From Mortierella sp. BCC40632 (Eukaryota > Mortierellomycota > Mortierellomycetes > Mortierellales > Mortierellaceae), in NCBI GenBank assembly GCA_011634665.1, contig WAEK01000023.1:248001-312000 (forward strand): a stretch of DNA of 64,000 nucleotides, read 5' to 3'. Positions 49,047 to 60,647 of the stretch are shown piece after piece (the first letter of the stretch is position 1; every line of letters begins with the position of its first letter). The notes below the pieces were generated by a model, which was not told the origin of the DNA, did no database searches, and saw only the letters and a list, made by a program, of their open reading frames with translations. The position numbers were made by a program, and so were the translations under genes.

Positions 49047-50171
49047 ATGGACGATCTTATCTTTCCCCGTCCCACTCCAGCTCCGCTGATTCTACCTCGG
49101 AGACACTCCATCAGTGCCAGCCTCCGCCAACAAAAGGCAAGGCCACTCCATGGCGATTTGCATCAACAGCATCAACACAGGCGTCGTTCATCCTTCTTTG
49201 GGGTCGACACGATCCACGAAGGTCAGCCGCTGGATCTTGGAACAACCAAAGGAAGAGACGATCTCACGCATTATTATTATCTCCCTACGGGTTCCTTCCC
49301 GCCCTCTACGCAACATACCAACCAGCAGCAACAACCGCCATCTGGTGGCGTTGCAAGTGGAAACTTAAATACCTCTCTGAATGATTCAAGCGCTCCACCT
49401 ACTCTCTTTGGATTTAGCTATCAACAGACTCAAGATGGGTCTCCTCCGTCCTCCACAACAATGGCCACCATCCGTGGACAGCTTCATCGACGCCACTCTA
49501 TTGCCTCCGGCACGCCTTGGACGACACTACCGCCTCGACATGCGCTACATATGCCTGTGATGAAGATCAATCCTGAAGTCCTTCGGGGCGAGAACCACCA
49601 GCGAGAAGTTCATCGGTTGATGCGTGAAGGTCGTGAAGAAGAGGTAATGAAGAGACGTGACATTCGGAGTGTGATGGACACTAGTGGTGAGGAGGACGAG
49701 GATCCGGACGATGAAAATAGCGGCGGTCGTAGTATGGCGGATGTTGTTCTGACCATGGATCTTGGTGGTTTTCGAGCGGCAGAGGAGAGGGAACGGGTAA
49801 GTAAGAAAGAAAGAGTCCTCCACATAGGTTTGGGCCAATGCATTTTGCCAGGTTTCTGAAATGATAGGGACTGATACTGTTTTTATTATTATTATCATCG
49901 TTTCGGTCATCTCTTTTCGAACTGTCTTAGGAACGAATGCGAGAAGAGGTTAGGCAAGAATGGGCCAGAAATGTCGCAGAGCAAGTTCACCGAAACCAGG
50001 AACTCGCCGTATTAAAGCAATTGGAAGAATCCTATCGAAGAAGAAGTTGGCCCACCATGTCTATTGCAGCCACACCACAGCAGCAGCAACAACAACAACA
50101 ACAACAGATCCGTCAGCTACAACAGCTACAACAACAGCGAACTATGCATTATCTCTACTTGCAACAGCTCC

Positions 50172-50202
<31 letters not shown>

Positions 50203-50455
50203 GGCTCAAATGCAGCAGTCATCGACCAAGGCCGCTCTTGTAGGGACTGTACCAAATGGTTACATTAGTCACCTTGGACCTGGGCCTCTAGACCGGGTAC
50301 AAGCTCAGACAGCAAACGCGACGACTACACCTCCTACGCACAACGGTAACAACGGTATTGCCGTGGGTGTTAATGCTACTAGTTATGCGTCGGGTAATGG
50401 ATATTCCCCGCCCATGGCCCGCCAATCAACAGCATTCACCGCCTATCGCGGGTAA
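49047..50455 (+). CDS. Hypothetical protein with basophilic phosphosite motifs and polyQ
   Basis: Two exons, 49047-49796 and 49931-50455, giving 424 aa; not recognised. Notable are repeated R-R-x-S motifs (RRHSIS near residue 18, RRRSS near 49, RRHSIA near 151), the form preferred by PKA and related kinases and by 14-3-3 proteins. A charged helical region follows (ENHQREVHRLMREGREEEVM), then an acidic patch with EEDEDPDDEN. Exon 2 continues the helix (ERMREEVRQEWARNVAEQVH) and ends in long Gln runs and an Asn/Thr-rich tail. No membrane or enzyme motif. The charged helices suggest a coiled-coil partner; function unknown. Confidence 0.65.
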
Positions 50456-51051
50456 ACAATGTGGCAACATAGAGTCCTACCTGAGCTGTACGACATTTAC
50501 ATTTTTCCGCGGTATGTGATACCGTGAAGGGCTACAAAACGTTTGGACAAGTTTGGAGGATATCTCTGTCAATGCCTGTTTACCGTTAGGGATGGTTTGG
50601 AGGCGGTAGGTACATCAACAGACTGAACGATAAGGGCCCAAAGACAGGATCAACGACAGTCTGGGAAAGGAAGAGATCTAACCAGAACGCTCCATATCCA
50701 GAGCGATAGCTTAGCTTCGGTCAATATAGAGCATCTTTGCCAAAGTGATGGGAGGAAGACTAAGTGTCCACTGCGCAATAGGTGACTGGGAGGGCAGGTC
50801 GGACCATAAAGTTTTGAATTGATATTATTGGCCGTCTGGGACCAGGGCGACCGCTTTTTGCTTATAAATGGTGACAGTCTTTCTTTGTCCTTGTTCTCTC
50901 GGTCACGACAGCCCGTTGTATTTAAACAGAGACCGGGATGGCATCTCGTCTTCTTTTCTCTACCATTCCCTCACTGACCGTCCAAAGACATATACCCAGA
51001 CTACTTCCTCTTTCTCGCCCTTTCTGCCGTCCAGCTCGCCAAATCAACACC
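50456..51051. promoter_or_regulatory. Intergenic region upstream of the aldo/keto reductase
   Basis: A TATA-like CTTATAAATGG lies at about 50860, some 190 nt before the ATG, and TATTTAAAC at about 50919. This is less repetitive than most spacers in the window. Confidence 0.45.
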
Positions 51052-52002
51052 ATGTCCCTCGGAAGAACCACCAAGCTCAACACTGGCGCCGACATTCCCT
51101 TGGTCGGGTAAGGACGAGATCTCCCTTTCTCCTCCTTGTTTATTTTGCTTCCGAGGACTACGAATCGTTTATGGACGACCCAATTCGCATTAGCCTTATT
51201 AGCCTTATCATTTATCCATCAGGAGCGCAGTGACAACCTGTCCTGTGGACAGATCAACCTGCACGACATAACAGATGTGCTGACCCCTTTTTTCGTCGTC
51301 GTCGTCGTCGTTTTTTTTTTTTTTTTTTCATAGCCTCGGAACATGGCAGAGCAAGCCTAATGAAGTGAAGCAGGCCGTCTTGGCTGCCCTCGACGCTGGA
51401 TACCGCCACATTGATGGTGCATGGATCTACGGCAACGAAAAGGAGGTTGGTGAGGCTATCAAGGAGTCTAAGGTGCCTCGCAACGAGCTCTTTGTGACCA
51501 CCAAGCTCTGGAACAACTCTCATCGCCCTGAGGAGGTTCTCCCTGCCTTGGATATCTCGCTCAAGAACCTCGGTCTCGACTACGTTGACCTTTACTTGAT
51601 TGTAAGCATGACTTGATCGGTCTCTCTCAACCTCACACCTCATTTTTTTGGTCTGGGTCTCTTTCTCACGAGAGCTACACCCATGGAGTCACGCCTTCTC
51701 CCCAAAGTTCTTTTGTTTCGCTTTTCGGATGAGCAGGATGTGCAACAGCTCTTTTGTTTGCCCAGTGGGGACTGAAAAAGGCAAAAGGAATTGGCTGATT
51801 GGGTCCCAGAGAACAATATGGTTAAACCTTCCTCCTGAGCAATTGTTCGTGGGAATCCTGTTCTTGTCCCGCTGAAGCATGTTGTGTTTAACAGGAAGAG
51901 CATAGAATGCACGGGATGGCGTGATAAAGGCTACACTCCCCACCATACTTGGTCATCTTCTAACATTCTATCCTTTTCTATCCTTTTCTATCCTTTTCTA
52001 TC

Positions 52003-52033
<31 letters not shown>

Positions 52034-52429
52034 CCCTCTCTCCCCTCTCTCTCCTACAGCACTGGCCCGTTGCCTTCAAGTCTGGACCAGAGCCCGTTGC
52101 CAAGGATGAGAACGGCAAGATTATCCTTGAGGATGTCCACTTCACTGAGACCTACAAGGCCATGGAGGCTCTCCTCGCCACTGGCAAGACCAAGGCCATC
52201 GGTGTTTCCAACTTTACGATCAACCACATCGAGGAGCTCTTGAAGGTCGCCAAGGTCGTCCCTGCTGTCAACCAGGTCGAGCTTCACCCCGAGCTTCCCC
52301 AGCCCGAGTTGGTCGAGTACTGCAAGAGCAAGGGTATCCATGTCACTGCCTACTGCCCTCTTGGATCTACCAACAGCAGCATCATGAAGAACGAGGAGGT
52401 AAGGAGCTATGACTATTTGTTTCTGCTGG

Positions 52430-52462
<33 letters not shown>

Positions 52463-52782
52463 GGGTCATCATCGATATGAGTCTCAGAGACTAAGACGAG
52501 TTGTTCTCGTATGAATGTACGCTCTTTCTCTAGGTCTCCAAGATTGCCAAGAAGCACAACAGCGAGAACGCCAACGTTTTGATTGCCTGGGGAGTTCAGC
52601 GTGGAACCAGTGTGATTCCCAAGTCTGTGACCGAATCACGCATTCGCTCCAACTTCAAAGACATTATCCTTGACGAGGAGGAGCTCAACACCCTTGAGCG
52701 TTTGACTGAGGGCAAGGCAACCAACCGTGTCTGCCAGACGCTTGATTTCTGGGGTTTGGATATCTATGGCTACAAGGCCTAA
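51052..52782 (+). CDS. Aldo/keto reductase
   Basis: Four exons: 51052-51107, 51334-51601, 52060-52398 and 52534-52782, giving 303 aa. It is an NADPH-dependent carbonyl reductase of the TIM-barrel AKR family, similar in pattern to fungal glycerol dehydrogenase or Gcy1-type enzymes. The catalytic tetrad is complete: D46 and Y51 in [12 protein letters not shown]76 in FVTTKLW and H109 in DLYLIHWP. Other marks are [31 protein letters not shown] and the NADP-binding [14 protein letters not shown]. Intron 2 (458 nt) holds four copies of a 10-nt repeat before a CT run; intron 3 contains an A30 tract (52430-52459). The natural substrate cannot be inferred. Confidence 0.95.
51967..52036 (+). repeat. 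10-nt tandem repeat plus CT run before an acceptor
   Basis: Four copies of CTATCCTTTT are followed by a CT run, ending about 20 nt before the AKR exon 3 acceptor. It forms an extended pyrimidine tract. Confidence 0.85.
52430..52459. repeat. A30 tract in an AKR intron
   Basis: An uninterrupted A run on the sense strand of the third AKR intron. Confidence 0.9.
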
Positions 52783-52874
52783 AGAGAACGATTGCGTCAA
52801 CGAGAGAGAGAGAGATCCCCTGTTTGGACGTAGAAAGTCTGTATATAAACCATAGATAGGAAAAAGAGTATCTG

Positions 52875-53225
52875 AATAACAAATAAGACTACATCGAGCG
52901 TGTACGTCTTTGTCTATGATATTGACAATGAGGGAGGAGAGGGGTAGGCTTGGGACTGTTCAATTGAGACTGGGTTTGTTGCAGCTGTGAGTTGCGAAAG
53001 ACGTAATGAAGAAAGAAGAAAGACAGAGATGGAGTAAGCAACAAGATCGCCCTTCCGAGAGAGGAAAGCATTCTGCATATAATTTATGAATCGGAGGAAA
53101 GGGGGACCAGTCGCGCGTATGTAATTGTGGCGGGTAACTTTTTTGAATCCATTTGCCCGGATTGTTGCACAAGTCAATCGCCCTTTTATTCCACTTTCCT
53201 GTCTCTCTCTCTCTCTCTCTTTCTC
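52875..53225. repeat. Diverged direct repeat, copy A
   Basis: Begins about 90 nt after the AKR stop and aligns with 54850-55260. Shared blocks include AAGACTACATCGAGC-like sequence, GACTGTTCAA, GGAGTAAGCAACA, and a 47-nt core at 53092-53138 that is identical in both copies. Both end in GTTGCACA, AATCGCCCTTTT and then a CT run. Confidence 0.85.
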
Positions 53226-54849
53226 AATGTCCATTTGAATTGAAGACATCCTTACTCTTTCCCCTACCATCAATGACTTGACTGACATGCCTGTCTATCT
53301 CTCATATCCGTATTATATATGAACAATGATGGTTAAGATGCTGACGTACACCCACTCCACTTTTGATGTCGAATGCCCGTTTAAAAACCGCGCCCCCACA
53401 CAGTTTGTAGTCTCTCTTTGATCTTCCTTGATTGTGAACAGGCAGTGTTTAGGCGCACCTTTCAATGCTTTACGTGTCAGCGGCACTCCTCATCAGACGT
53501 CGGGTGGGTCGTATCTTGACTCATGCGCCAAGGCTACGGGCAAGAGCTATATCAATAGGACAAAGGCCAGTACGACAAGACCAGCCCCAGCAAAGAGAGT
53601 GAGGCTCCATGATCCCTAGTATGGATTGACTGATACTGTCCTTTGTCTATTGATCGCACGCCAGAGTTTTTATGATCTGTTGATACTGCCCTCTTTCCAC
53701 GCTCTTTAATAAGACAAAGATAATGTTGATCCTCCTCCGAAGAACCCAAGGGCACTGAGAGGCACTATAGCGTAGTGAATGCGCTCGGCTAACTTCCGGT
53801 GAGGTTTGTGGCCCTATAAAAGGCCCTATCCCACCCCTGCAATAATAATAATAAAAAGACAGCTTCTCTCTTCAGTAACAATTCACACTTTGCTTAAAGC
53901 TAGCTCTTTTTCAGATACCGACGAGTCCAGGACTTTGACAGGAACCATGCTTCACCCCTCAACTCTCTCATACTAAGATCGCTATTCGCATTTGTCCCAA
54001 ACAGATCTGATCCTACACCTCCTCGATTCCTCACCATCATAACGGCAGGAGATCGTTAACCAAATCGTATTAACGACAGCAGTTGGTACGTATGAGGCTC
54101 GGTTAGAGCAGCGATAGCGCTCAAGAAAGGCTCCCAAGCGATGGTCTTTAATATATCGTTTGGTCTATTATCCCCTTGGTCATGATGTGTGGACTTGACG
54201 GATCCATCTCAGTTTGATCCGCACCAGATTATGACTCGAGATCCTCTTTATTGATAGCGTATCCCTCTTGTACTGTCCCCTCTCCCCTCTTCCCCATTAG
54301 TTATAATCTAATTTTTCTTCCTGTGCGGGTGTGTCGATCATCATCATTCAGAGTTACTTTCCTTGTTCTTTTGCAAGTTAGCCCATTCTAATTGCCTCAT
54401 GAAAACCTATTGTTGAGAAGAATAGAAGCGTGGTTGATTAGACATCACTTTTCAGTACGCCATCTACGTTCCAATTGAAAGTCATGATGCATTGTCAAAA
54501 CGTGGATGTACGCTTCAAGTGGTGGTGAACAGGCAAGCCACGCCACTCGGGTGCTGAAGACCAAGTTGGCATCCGCTTTGGACACGAGTCAGAGTGCATG
54601 CAGGCGTGATTGTAGTCTCCTGATCAGAAAGGTTCAATTCGGGAAGAGCGAAACAAAAATGACATCGCCACTCCCCCCTCGACTATTTTTTCTGTCAAAA
54701 ATTCAGCCAAGGCGGAACATTACGACCGCAAGGTCAGCCGTGCTTGAGCTGAAGAAATTTAGTCTGGATTATCCCTCTCAGCTGTCATTTCATGGCTAGG
54801 TCTGCCATAGACGGGGAAGAGAAAAAAAAATAAAGAAAAAATAGTCTGA
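53226..54849. other. 1.6 kb spacer between the two repeat copies
   Basis: No gene recognised. A tRNA-like A/B-box stretch followed by a TATAAAAG lies at 53761-53822. A frame at 54506-54799 (97 aa) has no resemblance I can name. Less repetitive than most spacers. Confidence 0.5.
53761..53822 (+). other. tRNA-like (SINE-head-like) stretch with adjacent TATA motif
   Basis: TATAGCGTAGTGAATGCGC resembles an A box and GAGGTTTGTGGCCC a weak B box about 33 nt later. It does not fold into a full tRNA that I can build. TATAAAAGG follows at once. Weak evidence for a pol III-derived relic. Confidence 0.25.
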
Positions 54850-55224
54850 ATATCAAATGAAACTACATCGCCATCGAGTATGTACGTCCTTGGTTTTATG
54901 ATACGACAATTGACAACTTGTGGGGGTGAGGGAGAGGGTCTTGAGACTGTTCAACCGAGACTGGGCTTGTTGCCAGCTGCGAAAGATGTAATGAGAGACA
55001 AAAGAGGGACGGAGATGGAGTAAGCAACAGGATTGCCCTTGTGAGAGAGAAAAAGGGAAATGGTCCAGTGTGCATAAAATTTATGGAACGGAGGAAAGGG
55101 GGACCAGTCGCGCGTATGTAATTGTGGCGGGTAACCTTTTTTTTATATAAATATATATCTTCAGCCCAGGGTTGTTGCACAGGCCAATCGCCCTTTTGTT
55201 CCGCTTTCCCGTCTCTCTCTCTCT

Positions 55225-55260
<36 letters not shown>
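54850..55260. repeat. Diverged direct repeat, copy B
   Basis: Second copy of the element at 52875-53225, about 2 kb downstream in the same orientation. The 47-nt core is at 55089-55135. Outside the core the copies differ by substitutions and small indels; copy B has an AT-rich insertion (TATATAAATATATATC) after the core. Confidence 0.85.
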
Positions 55261-55261
<1 letters not shown>

Positions 55262-57441
55262 CCACAATTCCAAGGGCTTACAATTGCAATTTATCTGTCA
55301 TCAAACTGTGTATTGTCAGAAGATCAATCCCATTTACCTTCATGCGCAGTGGAGTCACTTTCCAAAGGCAGAAGGGGGGGATCTAGCCCAGCTTGCCTAG
55401 TACTTGCTACAATATGCTTCATTCGTTCCCAGCCCATCTAACCCCATCTGACCAAACAGATCTAGTATGCCTAGATGGGTTCCATTGTGTATATTATTTC
55501 GAGTCTCGGAACAGCAAATGTCTTTGAGAATGGTTCCTCTTCTTCTTCTCTTTCCAAGGACTACCGCAAGACCCTGTTCCAAATCGGGGAGGGTCCCGAG
55601 GACCGGGTTTTTTCCTTCTGTGCCCTGAACTGGACAACTTTTGTCTGAGTGAGCCCTTTGTTCGACAAAAAGAGAAAAGGCGAAGAGACCTTTCCTTTTT
55701 CTTTCTTTCTTTCTTTCTTTCTTTTTTTCCTGTGCTCGTCCACGTTCGGAGGAAAGAGTTCGAGCCTCAGAATAGGAAGGGGGGGGGAGAGGTCCCTGCA
55801 CGGTTGGTTGAGGCATTCGGTCCACTGCTCATTGGACCACCGGAGAGGGTCAAAGAAAAAAAAATGCACGGTGTTCCCTCTGCTGACTTGAGCACGCCCG
55901 TTGGAGACAGGGGACAGGTATGGTATGTCCGTGTCCCTGTCTGCAGCACCTTGACCCTGCTTTGAGCAACTCGTGGGGAGCGAGAGAGCTGGTTGGAAGG
56001 TCCTCGGGTGAGGACAAGCCAGTCATTAGGCCAGACAGTGCTCATGCAGTGCGAGAATCGAGGACGATTTGATAATCGACAGCTGCTCTCTCTTTCTTTT
56101 TTTTTTTTTCTCATCCGCCTATGGACGCATTTTCTGCCTGTACACGTCCACCGAGGACAGGACAGAAAGGCGCCATTACGAACCAGGAGATTAGAAAAAA
56201 AAAAAAAAAAAAAAAAAAAATAAGAGAGAGAGAGAAACAAAGAGTGCGAGGGTAAATATGCGAGTGTTTGTGTGTGTTAGAGGGTATGCGGGCTACTCTA
56301 TTTCGAGCAACAGACAATACCTAATAAACTAAAAAGGGCCGAGAGCATCTGTCAGCGGGCACGAGAGCGATGAGGCCGGGTAGAGAGAGCACACCGCCAG
56401 GGTGCAAGTTTGCGAGTGCGAGGCAAGGTCTCTAAATATTGGATCCAACTCCAGGTAGGGCTCATGGCGTGATGAATTCGAGCCTGAGCCCTTGTGCCTG
56501 GGGGGGTAGAGATTGAGAGTGAGAGAGAGAGTGTGTGTGTGTAAGTGAGAAAGAGAGAAAGAGAGAGAGAAAGAGGAAGAGGAAGAGAGTGTGTGAAAGA
56601 GACGATCGGGCGTACACCCTAGCCCTAGCCTAGCACGCCGTGCTGAAGTAACAACGGGATAATAGTCAAGTAACAACAAGGCCAAGGCACCGGACAGATA
56701 CACTTACTCTCTCTCTAGACATTGTTGACATTGGCTTCGCAGACAAACGACGGACGAATGGGCAGCGTCCTGTGCCTGAGCCCTCGCTCGCACTCACTCT
56801 GAAGCCAGAAGCGGTGGTAGACTAGGCGAGGCTAGTTAGTTTTGCATTAGGCGGGTGACAGTTTTACCAACATCATCATCATTCATCACATCCCATTGCT
56901 CTTCCTTTCTTGCTACTCTCTCTCTTTCTTTCTTTCTTTCTCTTCTCCTCCTTCTCCTCTTCCTCCTCCTCCTCCTCCTCCTCTGGTCGATCCTCTTCCA
57001 CACGAGCGTATCGTCATTCCCCTAATTCCCCCCTTCCTCTCTCATCCTCTCATCCTCTAATCCTCTCATCCTCACCTCCTCTACACTCTCCCTTTTTCCC
57101 TTTTTTCCACCACACACGCCTCCGCGCTCACGACCACGACCGCCCCCCACTCGGCCCCTCCCTCCTTCTTCTCCTCCACCACCTTCCACCACCGGTTTTG
57201 CGGGACTCTCCTCCTCCACACACATACGCACTAATTCATTTCCACCTCCGTTCCCCATGCTCCCCCCCTCCCCCCCCCCTCCTCCTCCTCCTCCTCCTCC
57301 TCCTCTCTTCCTCTCTGTTTGGTCGACCGTTTCAGCCCGTGTCTCTTGTCCACCTGTTCCTGAAGAAAGGACCCTTTCCTGCCATTCTCCATTCACCGCA
57401 ACGATTGACTCCATTAAATCTCTCTGGCCCTAATCCCCACC
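55261..57441. other. 2.2 kb gene-poor region upstream of the SH3 gene
   Basis: No recognisable gene. TTTC repeats at 55698-55725, a T-run at 56097-56110, an A-run at 56193-56220, GT/GA repeats at 56515-56590 and CT/CCT-rich sequence from 56918 to 57420. The last part is probably the long pyrimidine-rich 5' UTR and promoter of the SH3 gene. Confidence 0.55.
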
Positions 57442-59188
57442 ATGACCTCGCCATCCTCCTCCTCCTCCTCCTCCTCCTCCTCCTCCTCCTCCTCCTCCAC
57501 CAAGCGTCAGCTGGCGACCCGCGTGCTTGCTCCTCTCATGCTCTTGGCCGCGCTGTTGAACCCTGTCGAGTCCCAGTGCATGTCACTCAAGGACTCGAAG
57601 GCGTGTCCCAGCTATGCCAACCTGCAGATCGACCTCTCCAAGCTCAGCAGATTCGCAACAGACATGAATGTCGGCATCAACATCAACACTAAATTCAACG
57701 ACGTTGCTGGCTTTGATAAGGCTATCCAGGGCTCGACTGCCTTCATGACTTCAAAGACCTGCACAGGCTACACTGCTGCGACTCATATCCAATACCAGGA
57801 CACAATCCTCTGCAAGATTGTTGTCCAGGAACTAGGCGCGAGCTGCCAGCCGGCCATCCCAAATATGTGCCGAGACTCGTGCACGCTCTACCAACAGGCG
57901 CTCTCCAAAATGGTCAATTCCACCTGTCCAACTGACAAAGATGCGGTGGCCAAGGTGGCCCAGCTGTCGGACGTGTGTTCTCAGAAGAAAAGTGCCGATT
58001 GGAGTGGTCTTTCTGGCACAGAGACCGACTGTGTCAAGGCTGAGGCAAACGAGGCGTCTACCTGTGGTAAGTACCTTCCATTTACTTTTATTTTCTCTTT
58101 CTCTCTCCTTTTCTCTCTCTCTCTCTCTCTCTTCCTCTTCCTCTTCCTTTCGCCTACACTTTCTACACTACTTATCTCTTACACAATGGCTCCACAGTGA
58201 AGGAGGGTGGCAGTTCACGAGTTGAGGGGATTTGTGTATCTTTGTGTATCCAGACCCACATACATGTGCCCTCCTTTGTAACGGTGCTCAATCTCCGAGA
58301 TGTTGATGTTGCTCCTGGCGCCCAGTGCTCTCGCGTAGTCCATGAACTTGCGAAGAAAAAAAAAAAAAAATAGGCGACGCCATCTCTGTGTGAGTGTGTA
58401 AGAGAGTCATAGGGATGCCGACGTGGCTATGGTATTACCGCCCCCTACCACCCTCTCCTCTTCCTCCGACCCTACCATCCTTTCTTCCTACGTTTCTTTC
58501 TGTCTGTTCCATGATTATCCTCATCTCCCAGCGGCCCTTTTTATAGAGCAATTTCGCTTGTGTTACTGCGTACGACCAAACTCGCTGGTCCCTTTGTAAC
58601 AGAAAATAGCCATCCAAGTCTGGCTTCTAGACCCCGTCGTCCTTTTTTTTTTTTTCCTTCCTTCATTTCTTCCACTCTCTATGGCTTTCACGTTGTATGT
58701 CTTGTGTGTGTGCAAAGAGACGGGAGGACAGAATATCTAGCATCATTCCTCAGACACACAGACATGGACGCACACAAAGACACAGAGACACAGACACAGC
58801 GCGGATGCACTTTCCACGACTCTTGTGCATTTGTTGTTCCCTTCCCAGAGTTCCTTTTGCTATTTGACTTTTTTTTTTTTTCTCGACATTATCGCGCCCG
58901 CCGCCTCACTTTTTATCTTTCTCCCTTTCTCTCTCTCTCAGTCACTTCGGGCCTGGCTCTCGTTCCGTGTCCTCCCCTTAGCCATTGCTCTCGTGAGTGG
59001 TGGGGCGGGGTGGAGGAGGAGCAGAACCGAGGATATGACGACGCCCATCCGTTCTTAACGCGCGATGGCACCTCCACCCCACTCTTTCCCTCTCTCTCTC
59101 TCTCTCTCCAGTAGCACATGCTTTTTCTTTTGTTTACTTCTCTCTCGCTGCATGTTAACCAACACACTAACCATGGTTTCTCTATTCC

Positions 59189-59219
<31 letters not shown>

Positions 59220-59375
59220 TTTTTTTCCTTGCCTCTCTTTTTTGGCATGTCTCTTGTCGTGTCTGGCGCGAATGTTGGCTCACAATTTAACGCTAATGCT
59301 CTCTCCATGTGGGGATATGAACAAACGAAACGGCTCTCCACTCTTTTTAACTCTGGCTACACAACCATCGCCTCT

Positions 59376-59411
<36 letters not shown>

Positions 59412-60647
59412 CGTTTTTCCATTACTAACTATTTCCACTAAACAACAACAACGACAACAACAACAATGACGACTCGCCACCAATGGGAATGAAAATCATT
59501 GCCTCTTCCAGGAATGGGAACCCCGGCCAGCATGTGCCAGTATTGCACATCACCTGCAGGTGCCGCCGATAACTGCTGCAAGTCGGCAGCCGCCACAGCT
59601 TGCCCTAAACCTTCGAATTCGTCTATGGGTGGCGCTGCTGCCTCGACCACTGGAAGCGCGAGTGGAACTAGTTCTCCTTCGCCTACGGTCGAGCCTATCA
59701 AGGAAAAGGGCTCTTCTGACTCGCCTATCCCTGGTTTATCCATGGCCGCTTTTGGTGGAATCATTGCCGGCGGTGTTGTGTTGCTTCTCCTCCTCTTTGC
59801 TTTTATTGTCTGCTGCATCCGTCGCTCACGAAACAACAAGACGGGAGCGAGTCAATATGGTGGAGGAGCCAAGGGAGTATCGCGTCAAATGTCAAGCGGT
59901 TCTGGTCGGTATAACATTTCGGCCCCCAAGATGCAGGAAGAAGGCTTTGCTTCCTCCAACATGATGAATTCGTCCGCACCCATTCCCATGACTGCCTTGC
60001 CCGTTAACAATGCTGCACATGCTGCAGGTGCTGTGGCCGTGACAACTGCTGGAGCAGTGGCCGCGGCGGCTGCTGTGGGAGCCAACCAGGACGCGAATGG
60101 CGCAATGGAAGGAGCACCTACTGGAAGCAAGTACTGCCAGGCGCTGTACCCCTACCAAGCCTCGATGGCCGATGAATTGGAACTGTCGCCGGGCGACATT
60201 ATCAACGTGCACCGGATCTTTGATGACGGCTGGGCCGTAGGAGTGAACATGAACACGTCGAACGAAGGTGCTTTCCCGATCGTGTGTGTGACCTTTGTCG
60301 AAGAGTCTGCGCTGGACGACGACTTTGAAGAGGTGAACATGCATGCAATGGCTCCAATGACGCATCGTGAGGACGATAACTCTGGTCGTCAATCGCCTCG
60401 ATCGTCCTTGCCTTCGAGAGCATCTTCGCCTGTGCACTTGCCTCGTCGTCATTCGTCCATGATCCGTGACAGCGCCATCCTTCCTTTGGGCTCATCGCCG
60501 TTGGCTGGTAGTCCGCTGGCCGGACAGAATGCCAATGGTACCAACAATAACAACAAGCTCGCGCCACCGGTTGTGCGCGACACTATGATGAGCGACGCGA
60601 GCTCGATTAACCGATGGTGGGATGGTGAAGGCGCAAAGCAGCAATAA
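57442..60647 (+). CDS. Single-pass membrane protein with Cys-rich ectodomain and cytoplasmic SH3
   Basis: Two exons, 57442-58066 and 59512-60647, give 586 aa across a 1445-nt intron, the longest in the window. Residues 3-19 are a poly-Ser run, then a hydrophobic signal ([18 protein letters not shown], about 27-44). The predicted extracellular part to about 285 is Cys-rich ([20 protein letters not shown] at 46-65, [37 protein letters not shown]) and ends in a Ser/Thr/Pro stalk. A membrane span lies at about 287-310 ([19 protein letters not shown]) followed by [10 protein letters not shown]. After an Ala-rich linker comes an SH3 domain at about 418-472 ([35 protein letters not shown]) and a Ser-rich tail. 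This layout recalls fungal surface sensors such as Fus1, though orthology is not shown. Small exons inside the long intron cannot be ruled out. Confidence 0.85.
59378..59411. repeat. T34 homopolymer tract
   Basis: Sits about 100 nt before the acceptor of the long intron in the SH3 gene, followed by CAACAA repeats. Confidence 0.9.

Noticed and set aside
54079..54150. Possible tRNA (GGCTCGGTTAGAGCAGCG)
   Set aside because: It has a D-arm-like look, but I could not build an acceptor stem or T arm with plausible pairing.
55397..55891. Overlapping open frames of 80-142 aa
   Set aside because: They include TTTC-repeat codons and show no motif, and no consistent exon phase links them to a neighbour.
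56910..57692. 260-aa open frame overlapping the SH3 gene start
   Set aside because: It is CT- and CCT-rich sequence translating to Ser/Pro/Leu runs, in a different frame from the signal-peptide-bearing protein.
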